Shown here: piece after piece, positions 8,385 through 16,306 of the stretch | How positions within the stretch are numbered: the first letter of the stretch is position 1 | Layout of the letters: the number at the start of each line of letters is the position of its first letter | Assembly (NCBI RefSeq): GCF_026283965.1 | Contig: NZ_JAPDPD010000017.1 | Span: forward strand, 62,001-126,000 | DNA from: Dyella subtropica | GTDB taxonomy: Bacteria > Pseudomonadota > Gammaproteobacteria > Xanthomonadales > Rhodanobacteraceae | Length of the DNA stretch: 64,000 nucleotides | Direction: 5' to 3' | Notes under the pieces: generated by a model | What the model was told of the DNA's origin: nothing | Seen by the model: only the letters and a program-made list of their open reading frames with translations | Databases searched by the model: none | Translations under genes and position numbers: made by a program

Positions 8385-9866
8385 TCACTTGGCCTTCGAC
8401 ACCGCCGCGTCATCGCGGTGCCACCAGCCACCACCCAAGGCCTGGAACAACGCAGCCGTGTCGGAGTATCGCCCGGCGCGCGCTTGCGCGAGCGCCATCA
8501 GCGCCTGCTGCCTCGTCACCAGTGCGTTGAGCATCGCAACCTGGCTGACATCGCCAAGCGCAAGCTGTCGCTGCGCGACGTCGAAGCTATGCTGCGCAGC
8601 GCTGTCGGCGCGCTGCGTCGCTGCCAGCGCAGTGGCATCCAGCTGGATCGCGTGCAACACATCGGCCACGTTCTGTGCCGCGGCGATCACCGTGCTCCGA
8701 TACGTTGCGATGCTCTGCTGGTAAGCGGCTTCGGCTGCCCGCTGCTTGTGCTTGAGGTTGCCGCCGTCGAATAGCGGCTGTGTTACCGAGCCGCCGATAT
8801 TCCAGAAGCCGCTGCCGCCGTGGAACAGCTCGCTGGCCTTGGTCGATGCGCTACCGAGCGTGGCATTGATCTGCACGTTGGGCAGTCGATTGGCAATGGC
8901 CACGCCGACCTGCGCACTGGCTGCATGCAACTGCGCATCAGCAGCACGCACGTCGGGCCGCTGATTGACCAGCGACGCAGGCAGGCTCACCGGCAATTCC
9001 TCCGGCAGCTGCAATCCATCCAGCTCGAACTTCGCATCGATCTGGTCGTCAGGCATGCGTCCCGTCAACGCTGCCAGCAGGTCGCGTTGCTGCGACAGCT
9101 GCTTCTGCAAAGGTGGCAATGCGGCGCGGCTCTGTTCCAGTGCCGCCACTTGCGCGGCGACGTCGAGATCCGATGCCTGGCCCAACGCATGTTGTCGCTG
9201 GAACGAGTCGACAATGCTCTGCTGGCTGGCGACGATCTGTTCCTGTGCCGCGATCTGTGCGCGCAGCGACGCCTCCTGAATCGCCGCATTGACCACGTTC
9301 GAGGTCAGCGTGAGGTAGGTCGCTTCCAGTTCAAAACGCTGCGCATCGGCCTGTGCCATCAGCGACTCCACCTGGCGACGGTTGCCGCCCCACAGGTCGG
9401 GCGTGTAGCTGACCGACACCTGCGCGGTAGTGAGGCTGTACATGCTTTCGCCGGAAGCCGCGGGGCTGGCCAGGTCCTTGGCGATCTTCTGCCGCGTCGG
9501 ATTGAGGCCGGTCGTCACCACTGGAAAGTAGGCGCCGCGCTGGGCGTAGACGTTTTCCCACGCCGCACGCAAGCCGGCCTTTGCCGCGGTGAGGTCGGCG
9601 TTGTGCTTGAGCGCGTCGTCGATCAGCGCATTGAGCGCTTCGGAGTGAAACAACGTCCACCACTGGCCCGGGATATCCATGCCCTCGACCAAGCGCTGAG
9701 CATTGCCGCCGCCGACCGGCGCCGTATCGGTCGCCGCAGGTAGCGGAGTCGGTGTGTAGCCCTTGGCCTGAGGCGTGTCGGGACGCTTGTAATCGGGGCC
9801 GACGACACACCCACCCAACGCGATAGTCATCGCGCAGGCGAGCAGATTCATGGTGATTGCACGCAT
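8385..9866 (-). CDS. NodT/CusC-type outer-membrane efflux lipoprotein (OMF)
   Basis: A 493-residue TolC-like channel protein and the third gene of an MFP-RND-OMF operon. The N-terminus has a lipobox (IALGGC, Cys about residue 20), then VGPDYKRPDTP, the hallmark opening of NodT-family lipoproteins. Two OEP repeats follow with long alpha-helical hairpins (LTAAKAGLRAAWENVYAQRG; SQQSIVDSFQRQHALGQASD; VADVLHAIQLDATALAATQR). It forms the outer-membrane exit duct for the RND pump. It starts 2 bases after the RND stop. A second, broken copy of its 3' end lies at 5903-6200. A downstream ATG (MNLLACAMTIALGG) is an equally good start. Confidence 0.93.
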   Translation of the reverse strand: MRAITMNLLACAMTIALGGCVVGPDYKRPDTPQAKGYTPTPLPAATDTAPVGGGNAQRLVEGMDIPGQWWTLFHSEALNALIDDALKHNADLTAAKAGLRAAWENVYAQRGAYFPVVTTGLNPTRQKIAKDLASPAASGESMYSLTTAQVSVSYTPDLWGGNRRQVESLMAQADAQRFELEATYLTLTSNVVNAAIQEASLRAQIAAQEQIVASQQSIVDSFQRQHALGQASDLDVAAQVAALEQSRAALPPLQKQLSQQRDLLAALTGRMPDDQIDAKFELDGLQLPEELPVSLPASLVNQRPDVRAADAQLHAASAQVGVAIANRLPNVQINATLGSASTKASELFHGGSGFWNIGGSVTQPLFDGGNLKHKQRAAEAAYQQSIATYRSTVIAAAQNVADVLHAIQLDATALAATQRADSAAQHSFDVAQRQLALGDVSQVAMLNALVTRQQALMALAQARAGRYSDTAALFQALGGGWWHRDDAAVSKAK

Positions 9867-9868
9867 GG

Positions 9869-12800
9869 TCAGAGCTCCTTCGCCGGATGCGTTTGGCGAT
9901 GGCGGCGCTCGACGAATCGTTCGAGCACGTCATAGAAAGCGGGAAGAATGAACAACGTCAGCAGGGTCGCGATCACCAGGCCGCCGACCACCACGGTCGC
10001 CAGGCCACGCTGCACGTCAGTGCCGATGCCGGTGGCCAGCGCCGCCGGCAACATACCCACGCTCGCGACCGTCGCTGTCATCAGTACCGGGCGGAAGCGC
10101 TCGGTAGCACCGAGCAGTACGGCATCGCGCACACCGTTGCCTTCCCGCCGCATGCGGTTGAAGTTCGCCACCATGATGATGCCGTTCTGCACGGCCACAC
10201 CGAACAGGGCGATGAAGCCCACCGCCGTGGCGATGTTCAGCGTCTCGCCTTTCACATGCAGCGAGATCAGTCCGCCCAGCGTCGCCAGCGGCACCACGGC
10301 CAGCACCAGCAGGGCCTGGCGCAGGCTGCCGAATTCGGCAAACAGCAACACGGCCATCACGGCCAACACCAATCCCATGACCAGCACCAGGCGCGCCTGC
10401 GCACGCTGCTGGTTCTCGAACTGACCGGCCCATTCCAGGCGGTACTTCTGAGCGTCGAAATGCACGGTCTTGCCGATCTTGTCCTGCGCCTCGGCCAAGT
10501 AGTCGGACAGGGCGCGATCGCGGTTGGTGATGCGGATGGTCAACTGACGATGCCCCTGCTGATGCGCGATGGTGCTTTCGCCGGTCTGCAGGGTGATCTT
10601 GGTCACCATGGCCAGCGGCACGCGCGCGCCAGACGGCGCCGTGAGCACCAGCTTGCCCAGCGCCTCGGGATTGGCAGCCACTTGATGCGGCACGCGGGCG
10701 GTCACGTTGTACATGCGATCTTCGACGTAGGCCTGGGTAATCGCCGAACCGCCCACGCCGGTCTGGATCAAGGTATTGATGTCCGCCACATTGATGCCGT
10801 AGCGCGCGGCGGCGTCGCGATCCACCTTCACCGTCAGCTGCGGAATCGGCGGCTCCTGGAAGATCGAAGCGTCGGCCGTGCCGCGCACGCCGTGCAACGC
10901 GTCGACGATTTCGCCGCCGATGCGCCGCAGCTCCTTGAAGTCGTCGCCGTAGATGCGCAGCACCAGCGGACTGTGCGCACCGCCCACCATGTCGTTCTCG
11001 CCGTCGATGATCGGCTGGCTGATGCCCACGCTGACGCCCGGGATCTGTTGCAGGCGCGCATTGAGGCGGCGCACGAAGTCGGCCTTGGTCTCGCCCGAAG
11101 GCCAGGAGTCGTAGGGCTTGAGGCCCACACCGGATTCAATATGCGACGGCGTCCATGGATCGCTGCCCGTATCGTTGCGGCCGAGCTGGGTGACCACATA
11201 GCTCACCTCTTGGAACTCGCCCACCACGCGCCGGTATTCGCTGGCCATCTCGCTCGCCTTCTCCAACGACAAGCCACTCGGCAGCTGCACCTGCACCCAC
11301 AGCGAACCCTCATCCAGCTCGGGCAGAAACTCGCGACCGATGCTGATGCCCAGCGTCACTACGGCGACCAGTGCCGCAGCAGCGATGCCGTAGGTGATGC
11401 GCGGCCGGCCCAGCAATTTCTCCAACAGGTTTCGGTAGCCCGCCTGCAGCCGCTCCAGCGGCTTGTTGTGGAACATCTGGCGCGGCTTGCGCAGCGCCAG
11501 CCAGGTCAGCGCCGGCACCAGCGTGATGGCGCACAGCAGCGCGCCCAGCAAGGCATAGCCCACGGTATGCGCCATGGGCGAGAACAGCTTGCCTTCGGCA
11601 CGTTCGAACGCCAGCAGCGGCGCGTAGGCCGTGATGATGATCAAGGTGGCGAAGAAGATCGGTCGTGCCACTTGCTTGGTCGCCGAGAGCACGTCCGCCT
11701 CATGCAGATACGCTTGCGGCCGAGCCTCGCGCTTGCGCAAGATCGCCTCGGTGACCACGATCGCGCCGTCCACGATCACGCCGAAGTCGATCGCACCGAG
11801 CGAGAACAGATTCGCCGGCATCTTGGTGAAATGCATCACGATGAACACGGTGACCAGCGCGAACGGAATGGTCACCGCCGCCACCATCGCGCTGCGCGGG
11901 CTGCCCAGGAACAGGATCAGCACGATGACGACCAGGCCCACACCCTCGATCACGGTGTGCGAGACCTTGCTCACCGTGGCCTGCACCAACTCGTCGCGGT
12001 CGATGAAGGGCACGATGCGCGCATCCATCGGCGCCAGCTGCTTGTTCAATTCATCCACTTTGGCGTGGATGCCCTTGAGCACCTGCGAGGGGTTCTCGTA
12101 CTTGAGCAGGTCGACGATGCCCTCGATGGTGTCTGGATTGTTGTCCTTGCCCAGGATGCCTTCGCGGATCTGATGGCCGTATTGAAGCTTGCCGAGATCG
12201 CGCACGCGGATCGGGTTGCCGTTGTGCTGGGTCACCACGATGTCGCCCATGTCCTTGAGCGTGCGCATCAGGCCTTCGCCGCGGATCACATACGACTGCT
12301 CGCCGCGCGTCACGCGACCGCCGCCGGCATTGGTGTTGTTGGCGCTGATGGCGGTGATCACGTCGTTCATGCCCACGCCGAACTGCAACAACTTCTGCGG
12401 ATCCACTTCGAGCTGGAACTCTTTGGTGAAGCCGCCGAAGTTGTCGACGTTGGCCACGCCGGGCACCTGCTGCAGTGCAGGGATCACCTTCCAGCGCTGG
12501 ATCTCCGACAGCTCCATCAGGTTTTTGGTGTCGGAGGCCAGTGTGTAACGGTAGATCTCACCAGCCGGCCCGGAGACCGGGTCCAGCGCGGGTGTCACAC
12601 CCGCTGGCAAGGTCACGCCGGCCAGGCGTTCGGTGACGCGCTGGCGCGACCAGTAATCCTCCGCGCCGTCACGGAAAACCAGGGTGATCAGCGACAGGCC
12701 GAACGTGCTGCTCGAACGCATCGACACCAGACCGGGCGTACCGGCCAGCGCGCGCTCCAGCGGTGTGGTGATCTGTTGCTCGATTTCTTCCGCGGCCAAG

Positions 12801-12964
12801 CCCGGCACTTGAGTGGTGACCTGCGCCGTGACGTCGCTGAGTTCCGGATAGGCCTCCACCGCCAGCTGCGTCCAGGCGTAGTGGCCGTAGATCACCACCA
12901 GAATGGTGACGCCGAACACCAGCGTGCGCTTGTGCAGGCACCACTCGATGATCTTATCAATCAT
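9869..12964 (-). CDS. CzcA-type heavy-metal efflux RND transporter
   Basis: A 1031-residue inner-membrane proton/metal antiporter of the HME-RND group. It has the expected 12-helix, two-large-loop layout: the N-terminal helix after MIDKIIEWCLHKRTLVFG, a periplasmic porter domain beginning AYPELSDVTAQV, the helix 4 proton-relay signature DFGVIVDGAIVVTE, and the second half ending in LFILPAFYDVLERF. The DFG-x3-DGA-x4-E pattern is that of the divalent-cation (Co/Zn/Cd/Ni) subgroup rather than the Cu/Ag subgroup, but the exact metal cannot be fixed from this. The gene overlaps the MFP gene by 8 bases. Confidence 0.93.
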   Translation of the reverse strand: MIDKIIEWCLHKRTLVFGVTILVVIYGHYAWTQLAVEAYPELSDVTAQVTTQVPGLAAEEIEQQITTPLERALAGTPGLVSMRSSSTFGLSLITLVFRDGAEDYWSRQRVTERLAGVTLPAGVTPALDPVSGPAGEIYRYTLASDTKNLMELSEIQRWKVIPALQQVPGVANVDNFGGFTKEFQLEVDPQKLLQFGVGMNDVITAISANNTNAGGGRVTRGEQSYVIRGEGLMRTLKDMGDIVVTQHNGNPIRVRDLGKLQYGHQIREGILGKDNNPDTIEGIVDLLKYENPSQVLKGIHAKVDELNKQLAPMDARIVPFIDRDELVQATVSKVSHTVIEGVGLVVIVLILFLGSPRSAMVAAVTIPFALVTVFIVMHFTKMPANLFSLGAIDFGVIVDGAIVVTEAILRKREARPQAYLHEADVLSATKQVARPIFFATLIIITAYAPLLAFERAEGKLFSPMAHTVGYALLGALLCAITLVPALTWLALRKPRQMFHNKPLERLQAGYRNLLEKLLGRPRITYGIAAAALVAVVTLGISIGREFLPELDEGSLWVQVQLPSGLSLEKASEMASEYRRVVGEFQEVSYVVTQLGRNDTGSDPWTPSHIESGVGLKPYDSWPSGETKADFVRRLNARLQQIPGVSVGISQPIIDGENDMVGGAHSPLVLRIYGDDFKELRRIGGEIVDALHGVRGTADASIFQEPPIPQLTVKVDRDAAARYGINVADINTLIQTGVGGSAITQAYVEDRMYNVTARVPHQVAANPEALGKLVLTAPSGARVPLAMVTKITLQTGESTIAHQQGHRQLTIRITNRDRALSDYLAEAQDKIGKTVHFDAQKYRLEWAGQFENQQRAQARLVLVMGLVLAVMAVLLFAEFGSLRQALLVLAVVPLATLGGLISLHVKGETLNIATAVGFIALFGVAVQNGIIMVANFNRMRREGNGVRDAVLLGATERFRPVLMTATVASVGMLPAALATGIGTDVQRGLATVVVGGLVIATLLTLFILPAFYDVLERFVERRHRQTHPAKEL

Positions 12965-14084
12965 TGATCAGCACTCCGCCCGCCACGACCACGCGGTCAC
13001 CGGACTGCAGGCCCTTGGTGATGCGTCCATCGCCACCTTCGTCCTGGCCCAGCTCGACCGTGCGGCGCGAGAACGCCCACGGCGACACTTCGACGAACAC
13101 GGTGACGCTGTCGTTGTTCATCAGCAGCGCGGACTGCGGCACCAGCAGCGCCTTCGGCTGTGGCACCTGGAAGGTGGCGGTGGCGAACATGTTGGTCTTG
13201 AGCGCGCCGTCGACGTTCGGAATGACGATGCGCGCCTTGACCCGGCGCGAGTCCGCGTCCAGCACGTCGCTTACCGACTGCACCGTGCCGTGGAAGCTGC
13301 GGCCAGGCCAGGCCGGCAGTACCACGTCCGCCGGCTGCCCCGGCGCCACCTGATTGGCTTCGTTCTCGGCGACGTTGGCGGTGACCCAGATGTGGCCCAG
13401 GTTGGTGATGGTCATCAAAGGCGCGTTCGGATCGTTGGCGAACCCGCCGACCGCCGCGGACAACGCGGTGACGCTGCCGTCGGTGGGCGAAACCACCACC
13501 ATGCGATGCGCGCCGCCCTTACCCGGCGCGGAGTCTCCCAACGAGGCCAGGCGGGTGGCGGCACGGTCGTACTCGGCCTGTGCCTGCACCATGACGCTTT
13601 GCGCCGCTTCCAGGTCCTTCTGCGCTGAGCCACCGGCCTGCTTCACGCCTTCCGCGCGATCCAGCGTCTTCTTGGCCAGGGCCAGTGCATCACTCGCCTT
13701 TTGCTTATCGGACATCGCTTGCGCGTAGTCGCCCGAGGCGATCACGGCGAGCACCTGGCCACGAGTCACGCGGTCGCCCAGCCTCACTTTCAGTTCCGCA
13801 ATGCGTCCGGTCAGTGGCGGCAGGATGTTCGCCGTGTAGGCCGGATCGGCCTCCACCATGGCCGGGGCCGACAACGGATGCGCGAGGTCACGCAGCTCCA
13901 CCGGCTGCACTTTCAGGCGCGTGCGCAACGGCGACTTCTCAGGCACGCGCAGCACGCCGTGATCGTCCACCACAGCGGGGGCGGCTGTTTGCTGGCCGTC
14001 ACCGTGCGAGCACGCGCCCAGCAGGACGGGCAGCGCGACAGCGAAGATCAGGCGGGGCGATATTTTTTTTGAGCGGAACAGCAT
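12957..14084 (-). CDS. Efflux RND periplasmic adaptor (CzcB/HlyD-like membrane fusion protein)
   Basis: A 375-residue lipoprotein (lipobox LLGACSHG) that joins the RND pump to the OMF. Start 14084 (MLFRSKKISPRL) is preferred over a longer frame from 14147 because it gives a clean lipoprotein signal and has CAGGGGAAA upstream. A barrel-sandwich hybrid half (TGRIAELKVRLGDRVTRGQV), a coiled-coil hairpin (about 130-205, ALALAKKTLDRAEGV to AEYDRAATRLASLG), the second lipoyl half (VVSPTDGSVTALSAAVGGF) and the beta-barrel are seen in order. No His-rich metal-binding N-terminus is present. It is the first gene of the efflux operon; the 267-bp upstream gap (14085-14351) should hold its promoter, but no operator was recognised. 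Confidence 0.92.
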   Translation of the reverse strand: MLFRSKKISPRLIFAVALPVLLGACSHGDGQQTAAPAVVDDHGVLRVPEKSPLRTRLKVQPVELRDLAHPLSAPAMVEADPAYTANILPPLTGRIAELKVRLGDRVTRGQVLAVIASGDYAQAMSDKQKASDALALAKKTLDRAEGVKQAGGSAQKDLEAAQSVMVQAQAEYDRAATRLASLGDSAPGKGGAHRMVVVSPTDGSVTALSAAVGGFANDPNAPLMTITNLGHIWVTANVAENEANQVAPGQPADVVLPAWPGRSFHGTVQSVSDVLDADSRRVKARIVIPNVDGALKTNMFATATFQVPQPKALLVPQSALLMNNDSVTVFVEVSPWAFSRRTVELGQDEGGDGRITKGLQSGDRVVVAGGVLIND

Positions 14085-14351
14085 GGGGTTTCCCCTGTTG
14101 GCATGAGGCACGTGCAAGCCGGCTGCGATCGCGCGACCACTAGGCAAGCATACGGAGGGGGAAGCGGGCAGCCTGGCTGAGACTGCAAGCGCAACCCGTC
14201 CGCGGTCGAACCGTCACCGGCCGCCGCGTCCGGGCGGGGCTCAGGAGAGCGGCGCGGAGACGACGTTCAGTACGAACGGTGTGTCGGGTTTACATCGCTG
14301 GTTGTAGGGTCTGGGTCCAAGGTCGGCTCTCTCCTCGTTCGATTTGCTTGC

Positions 14352-16013
14352 TCAGACAGCCGCTCGCGGGGTGGCGGATTCGCGCACCAGCCGGCCTTGC
14401 AGCAGGCCGGCACGTTCCAGCGGCAGGTAGGCCAGCGCCGCCAGGTGCGAGTGAATGCGCTTGAGGTCGCGCAGGATGCGCAGGTAGACATCGCCTCCGC
14501 CGCCGCCATCGCGCTGCTCGCGCAGCGCACGGATGTGCCGCTCGGAGGCTTCGCTCTCCAGACGCCACAGCACTTCCTTGCGCGCCACCAATTGTTGTGC
14601 CGCGCGCAGATCGCCGCGCATAAACACGGCGAGGCCCAGCCGCAGGCTCTCCATGACCTGCGCATGCATCGCGGCCAGATCCTGGATGTCGTCGGCCGAG
14701 AAATCCTGGCCGCGCTCCGCCTTCTTGGCGGCGAACTCCATCAGGTTGTTAGCGGTGATGTCGCCGATGTGTTCGATGTTGATCACGAAGGCGAGTATCT
14801 CCTGGCTGCGCTCGCCGTCTTCCTCGTTCAACGCCTCACCACCCAGGTCGGCGAGGTAGCCGCGGATTGCCATACCTAGGCGATCGAGCCAGGGATCCAT
14901 CTTGCTGGTGGCAGCGGCACGTGCGCGATCGTCTTTGCCGAATACCTCCACCAAGCCTTTCAACATGCCCTCGACCATATCGGCCATGCGCATCGACTCG
15001 CGCGCGGCATTGGCCAGCGCCACATTGGCTGAATCCAGCGCGCCCTCGTCGAGATACTGCGGCACGCCCGGATCGTTCGGCTGCGGCGGATCCGGCAGCA
15101 AGCGCACCAGCAGCTGCGCCATGCGCTCGACTGGCACGATGAAAAGCAACGCCAGCCCGAGATTGAACGCGGTGTGGAAGTTCACGGCGATGCGCGCTGG
15201 CGATGCGCCGAGCGGCACCAGCCAGTGCGCCAGCGGGTGCAGCAATGGCAGGCAGACAATGCATCCGAAAGCGCGCGCCAGCAGATTGCCCAGCGGCAGA
15301 CGGCGGGCCACCGGCGTATTGGCTTCCAACAATGCCGGCACGGTACTGCCGAGATTGGCGCCAAGCACGAGCGCCAACGCGCCTGCTGCATCTACCACGC
15401 CTGCGCTGGCCAGCGACGCGATCAGCAGCACCATGGCGACGCTGGAGTGGAAGAGCCAGGTCACCAGCGCCGCCACCAACATAGCCAGAACCGGTTCGCT
15501 AGCTAGGCCCTGCAGCACTGCGCGCAGCGCCTGTGCGTTCTCCATCGACGCCAGCGACACCACCAACAAATGCAGCGACAGCAGCATTAGGCCCAGCCCG
15601 ATCGCCACACGACCGAGATTCTCGTAGCGCGCATCGTCGCTGCGGCGATGAATCGCAAAACCCAGCAGGATCAGCACAGGCGCTACCACGGAGATGTCGA
15701 ACGACATCACCTGCACGATCAGCGTGGTACCGACGTTGGCACCCAGCATCACCGCCAGGCCCGGCGCGAGGCCGAGAAAGCCACTGGCAGCGAACGAGGT
15801 CGCCATCAGGCCGGTGGCGGTGCTGCTCTGCAACAGCGCGGTGAGGCAGATACCGAAAGCGAAGGCTGCCGGCCGATGCCCCAGGTAACGCCCCAGCCAG
15901 CGGCGCAGCGCGCTGCCATAGCCACGCAGCACGCCGCTGGTGACCATATGCGTGCCCCACAGCAGCAGGGCGACGTAGCCGGCAATGTCGAGTAAGGCGA
16001 AGGTGCCTTTCAT
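14352..16013 (-). CDS. Na+/phosphate cotransporter (NptA-like) with C-terminal PhoU-like domain
   Basis: A 553-residue membrane protein with two inverted Na/Pi repeats: LLQSSTATGLMATSF (QSS motif) in the first half and WLFHSSVAMVLLIASL in the second, each followed by a LGANxGTT/S-type segment (MLGANVGTTL, LVLGANLGSTV). After about residue 335 comes a cytoplasmic helical region resembling PhoU (NVALANAARESMRMADMV; INIEHIGDITANNLMEFA). Family members move phosphate with sodium, inward or outward depending on gradients. No pst or phoU genes lie nearby. An inverted-repeat element occupies its upstream region (16051-16288), so its promoter may lie within or be affected by that element. Confidence 0.92.
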   Translation of the reverse strand: MKGTFALLDIAGYVALLLWGTHMVTSGVLRGYGSALRRWLGRYLGHRPAAFAFGICLTALLQSSTATGLMATSFAASGFLGLAPGLAVMLGANVGTTLIVQVMSFDISVVAPVLILLGFAIHRRSDDARYENLGRVAIGLGLMLLSLHLLVVSLASMENAQALRAVLQGLASEPVLAMLVAALVTWLFHSSVAMVLLIASLASAGVVDAAGALALVLGANLGSTVPALLEANTPVARRLPLGNLLARAFGCIVCLPLLHPLAHWLVPLGASPARIAVNFHTAFNLGLALLFIVPVERMAQLLVRLLPDPPQPNDPGVPQYLDEGALDSANVALANAARESMRMADMVEGMLKGLVEVFGKDDRARAAATSKMDPWLDRLGMAIRGYLADLGGEALNEEDGERSQEILAFVINIEHIGDITANNLMEFAAKKAERGQDFSADDIQDLAAMHAQVMESLRLGLAVFMRGDLRAAQQLVARKEVLWRLESEASERHIRALREQRDGGGGGDVYLRILRDLKRIHSHLAALAYLPLERAGLLQGRLVRESATPRAAV

Positions 16014-16050
16014 GTGCCGCTCCTAAAAAAGTGTGCCTATGGCGGCCGCC

Positions 16051-16087
16051 CCTTCTCCCCCGGCTCTATTCACTACGGGGGAGAAGG
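16051..16087. repeat. Hairpin, C-rich palindrome upstream of the Na/Pi transporter
   Basis: An 11-bp perfect stem (CCTTCTCCCCC / GGGGGAGAAGG) around a 15-base loop. It resembles the hairpin at 55134-55172 and belongs to the C-rich intergenic repeat family seen across the window. Confidence 0.7.
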
Positions 16088-16088
16088 T

Positions 16089-16288
16089 GTCGAATCTCAG
16101 CTGGCGCGATGTTCCCCTCCCCCTGCTTGCGACGCAAAGCTAGTCCCGTGGGACAGGGGGAGGCCGGGAGGGGGGGGTGAACACTTGCGAAAACCTCTCC
16201 CGAAACGCTTTCTCAAGTACTCACCCCTCCCCAGCCCTCCCCTGCGAGCGGGGGAGGGAGCACAGAGCTCGCGTAGCTGAGATTCGAC
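16089..16288. repeat. Inverted-repeat-bounded C-rich intergenic element
   Basis: A perfect 14-bp inverted repeat (GTCGAATCTCAGCT at 16089-16102, its complement at 16275-16288) flanks 172 bases rich in CCCCTCCCC/GGGGAGGG tracts that can pair internally. It lies between the 5' end of the Na/Pi gene and the 3' end of mgtA. Similar C-rich blocks occur at 39583-39712 and 54888-55185. Confidence 0.7.
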
Positions 16289-16306
16289 GCCAATCAGAAG
16301 ACAAGA

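Noticed and set aside
9857-12967. A 1036-codon plus-strand frame opposite the RND transporter gene
   Set aside because: Extremely His/Gln/Arg-rich translation and perfect overlap with a well-conserved CzcA-type gene; an antisense shadow of high-GC codon use.
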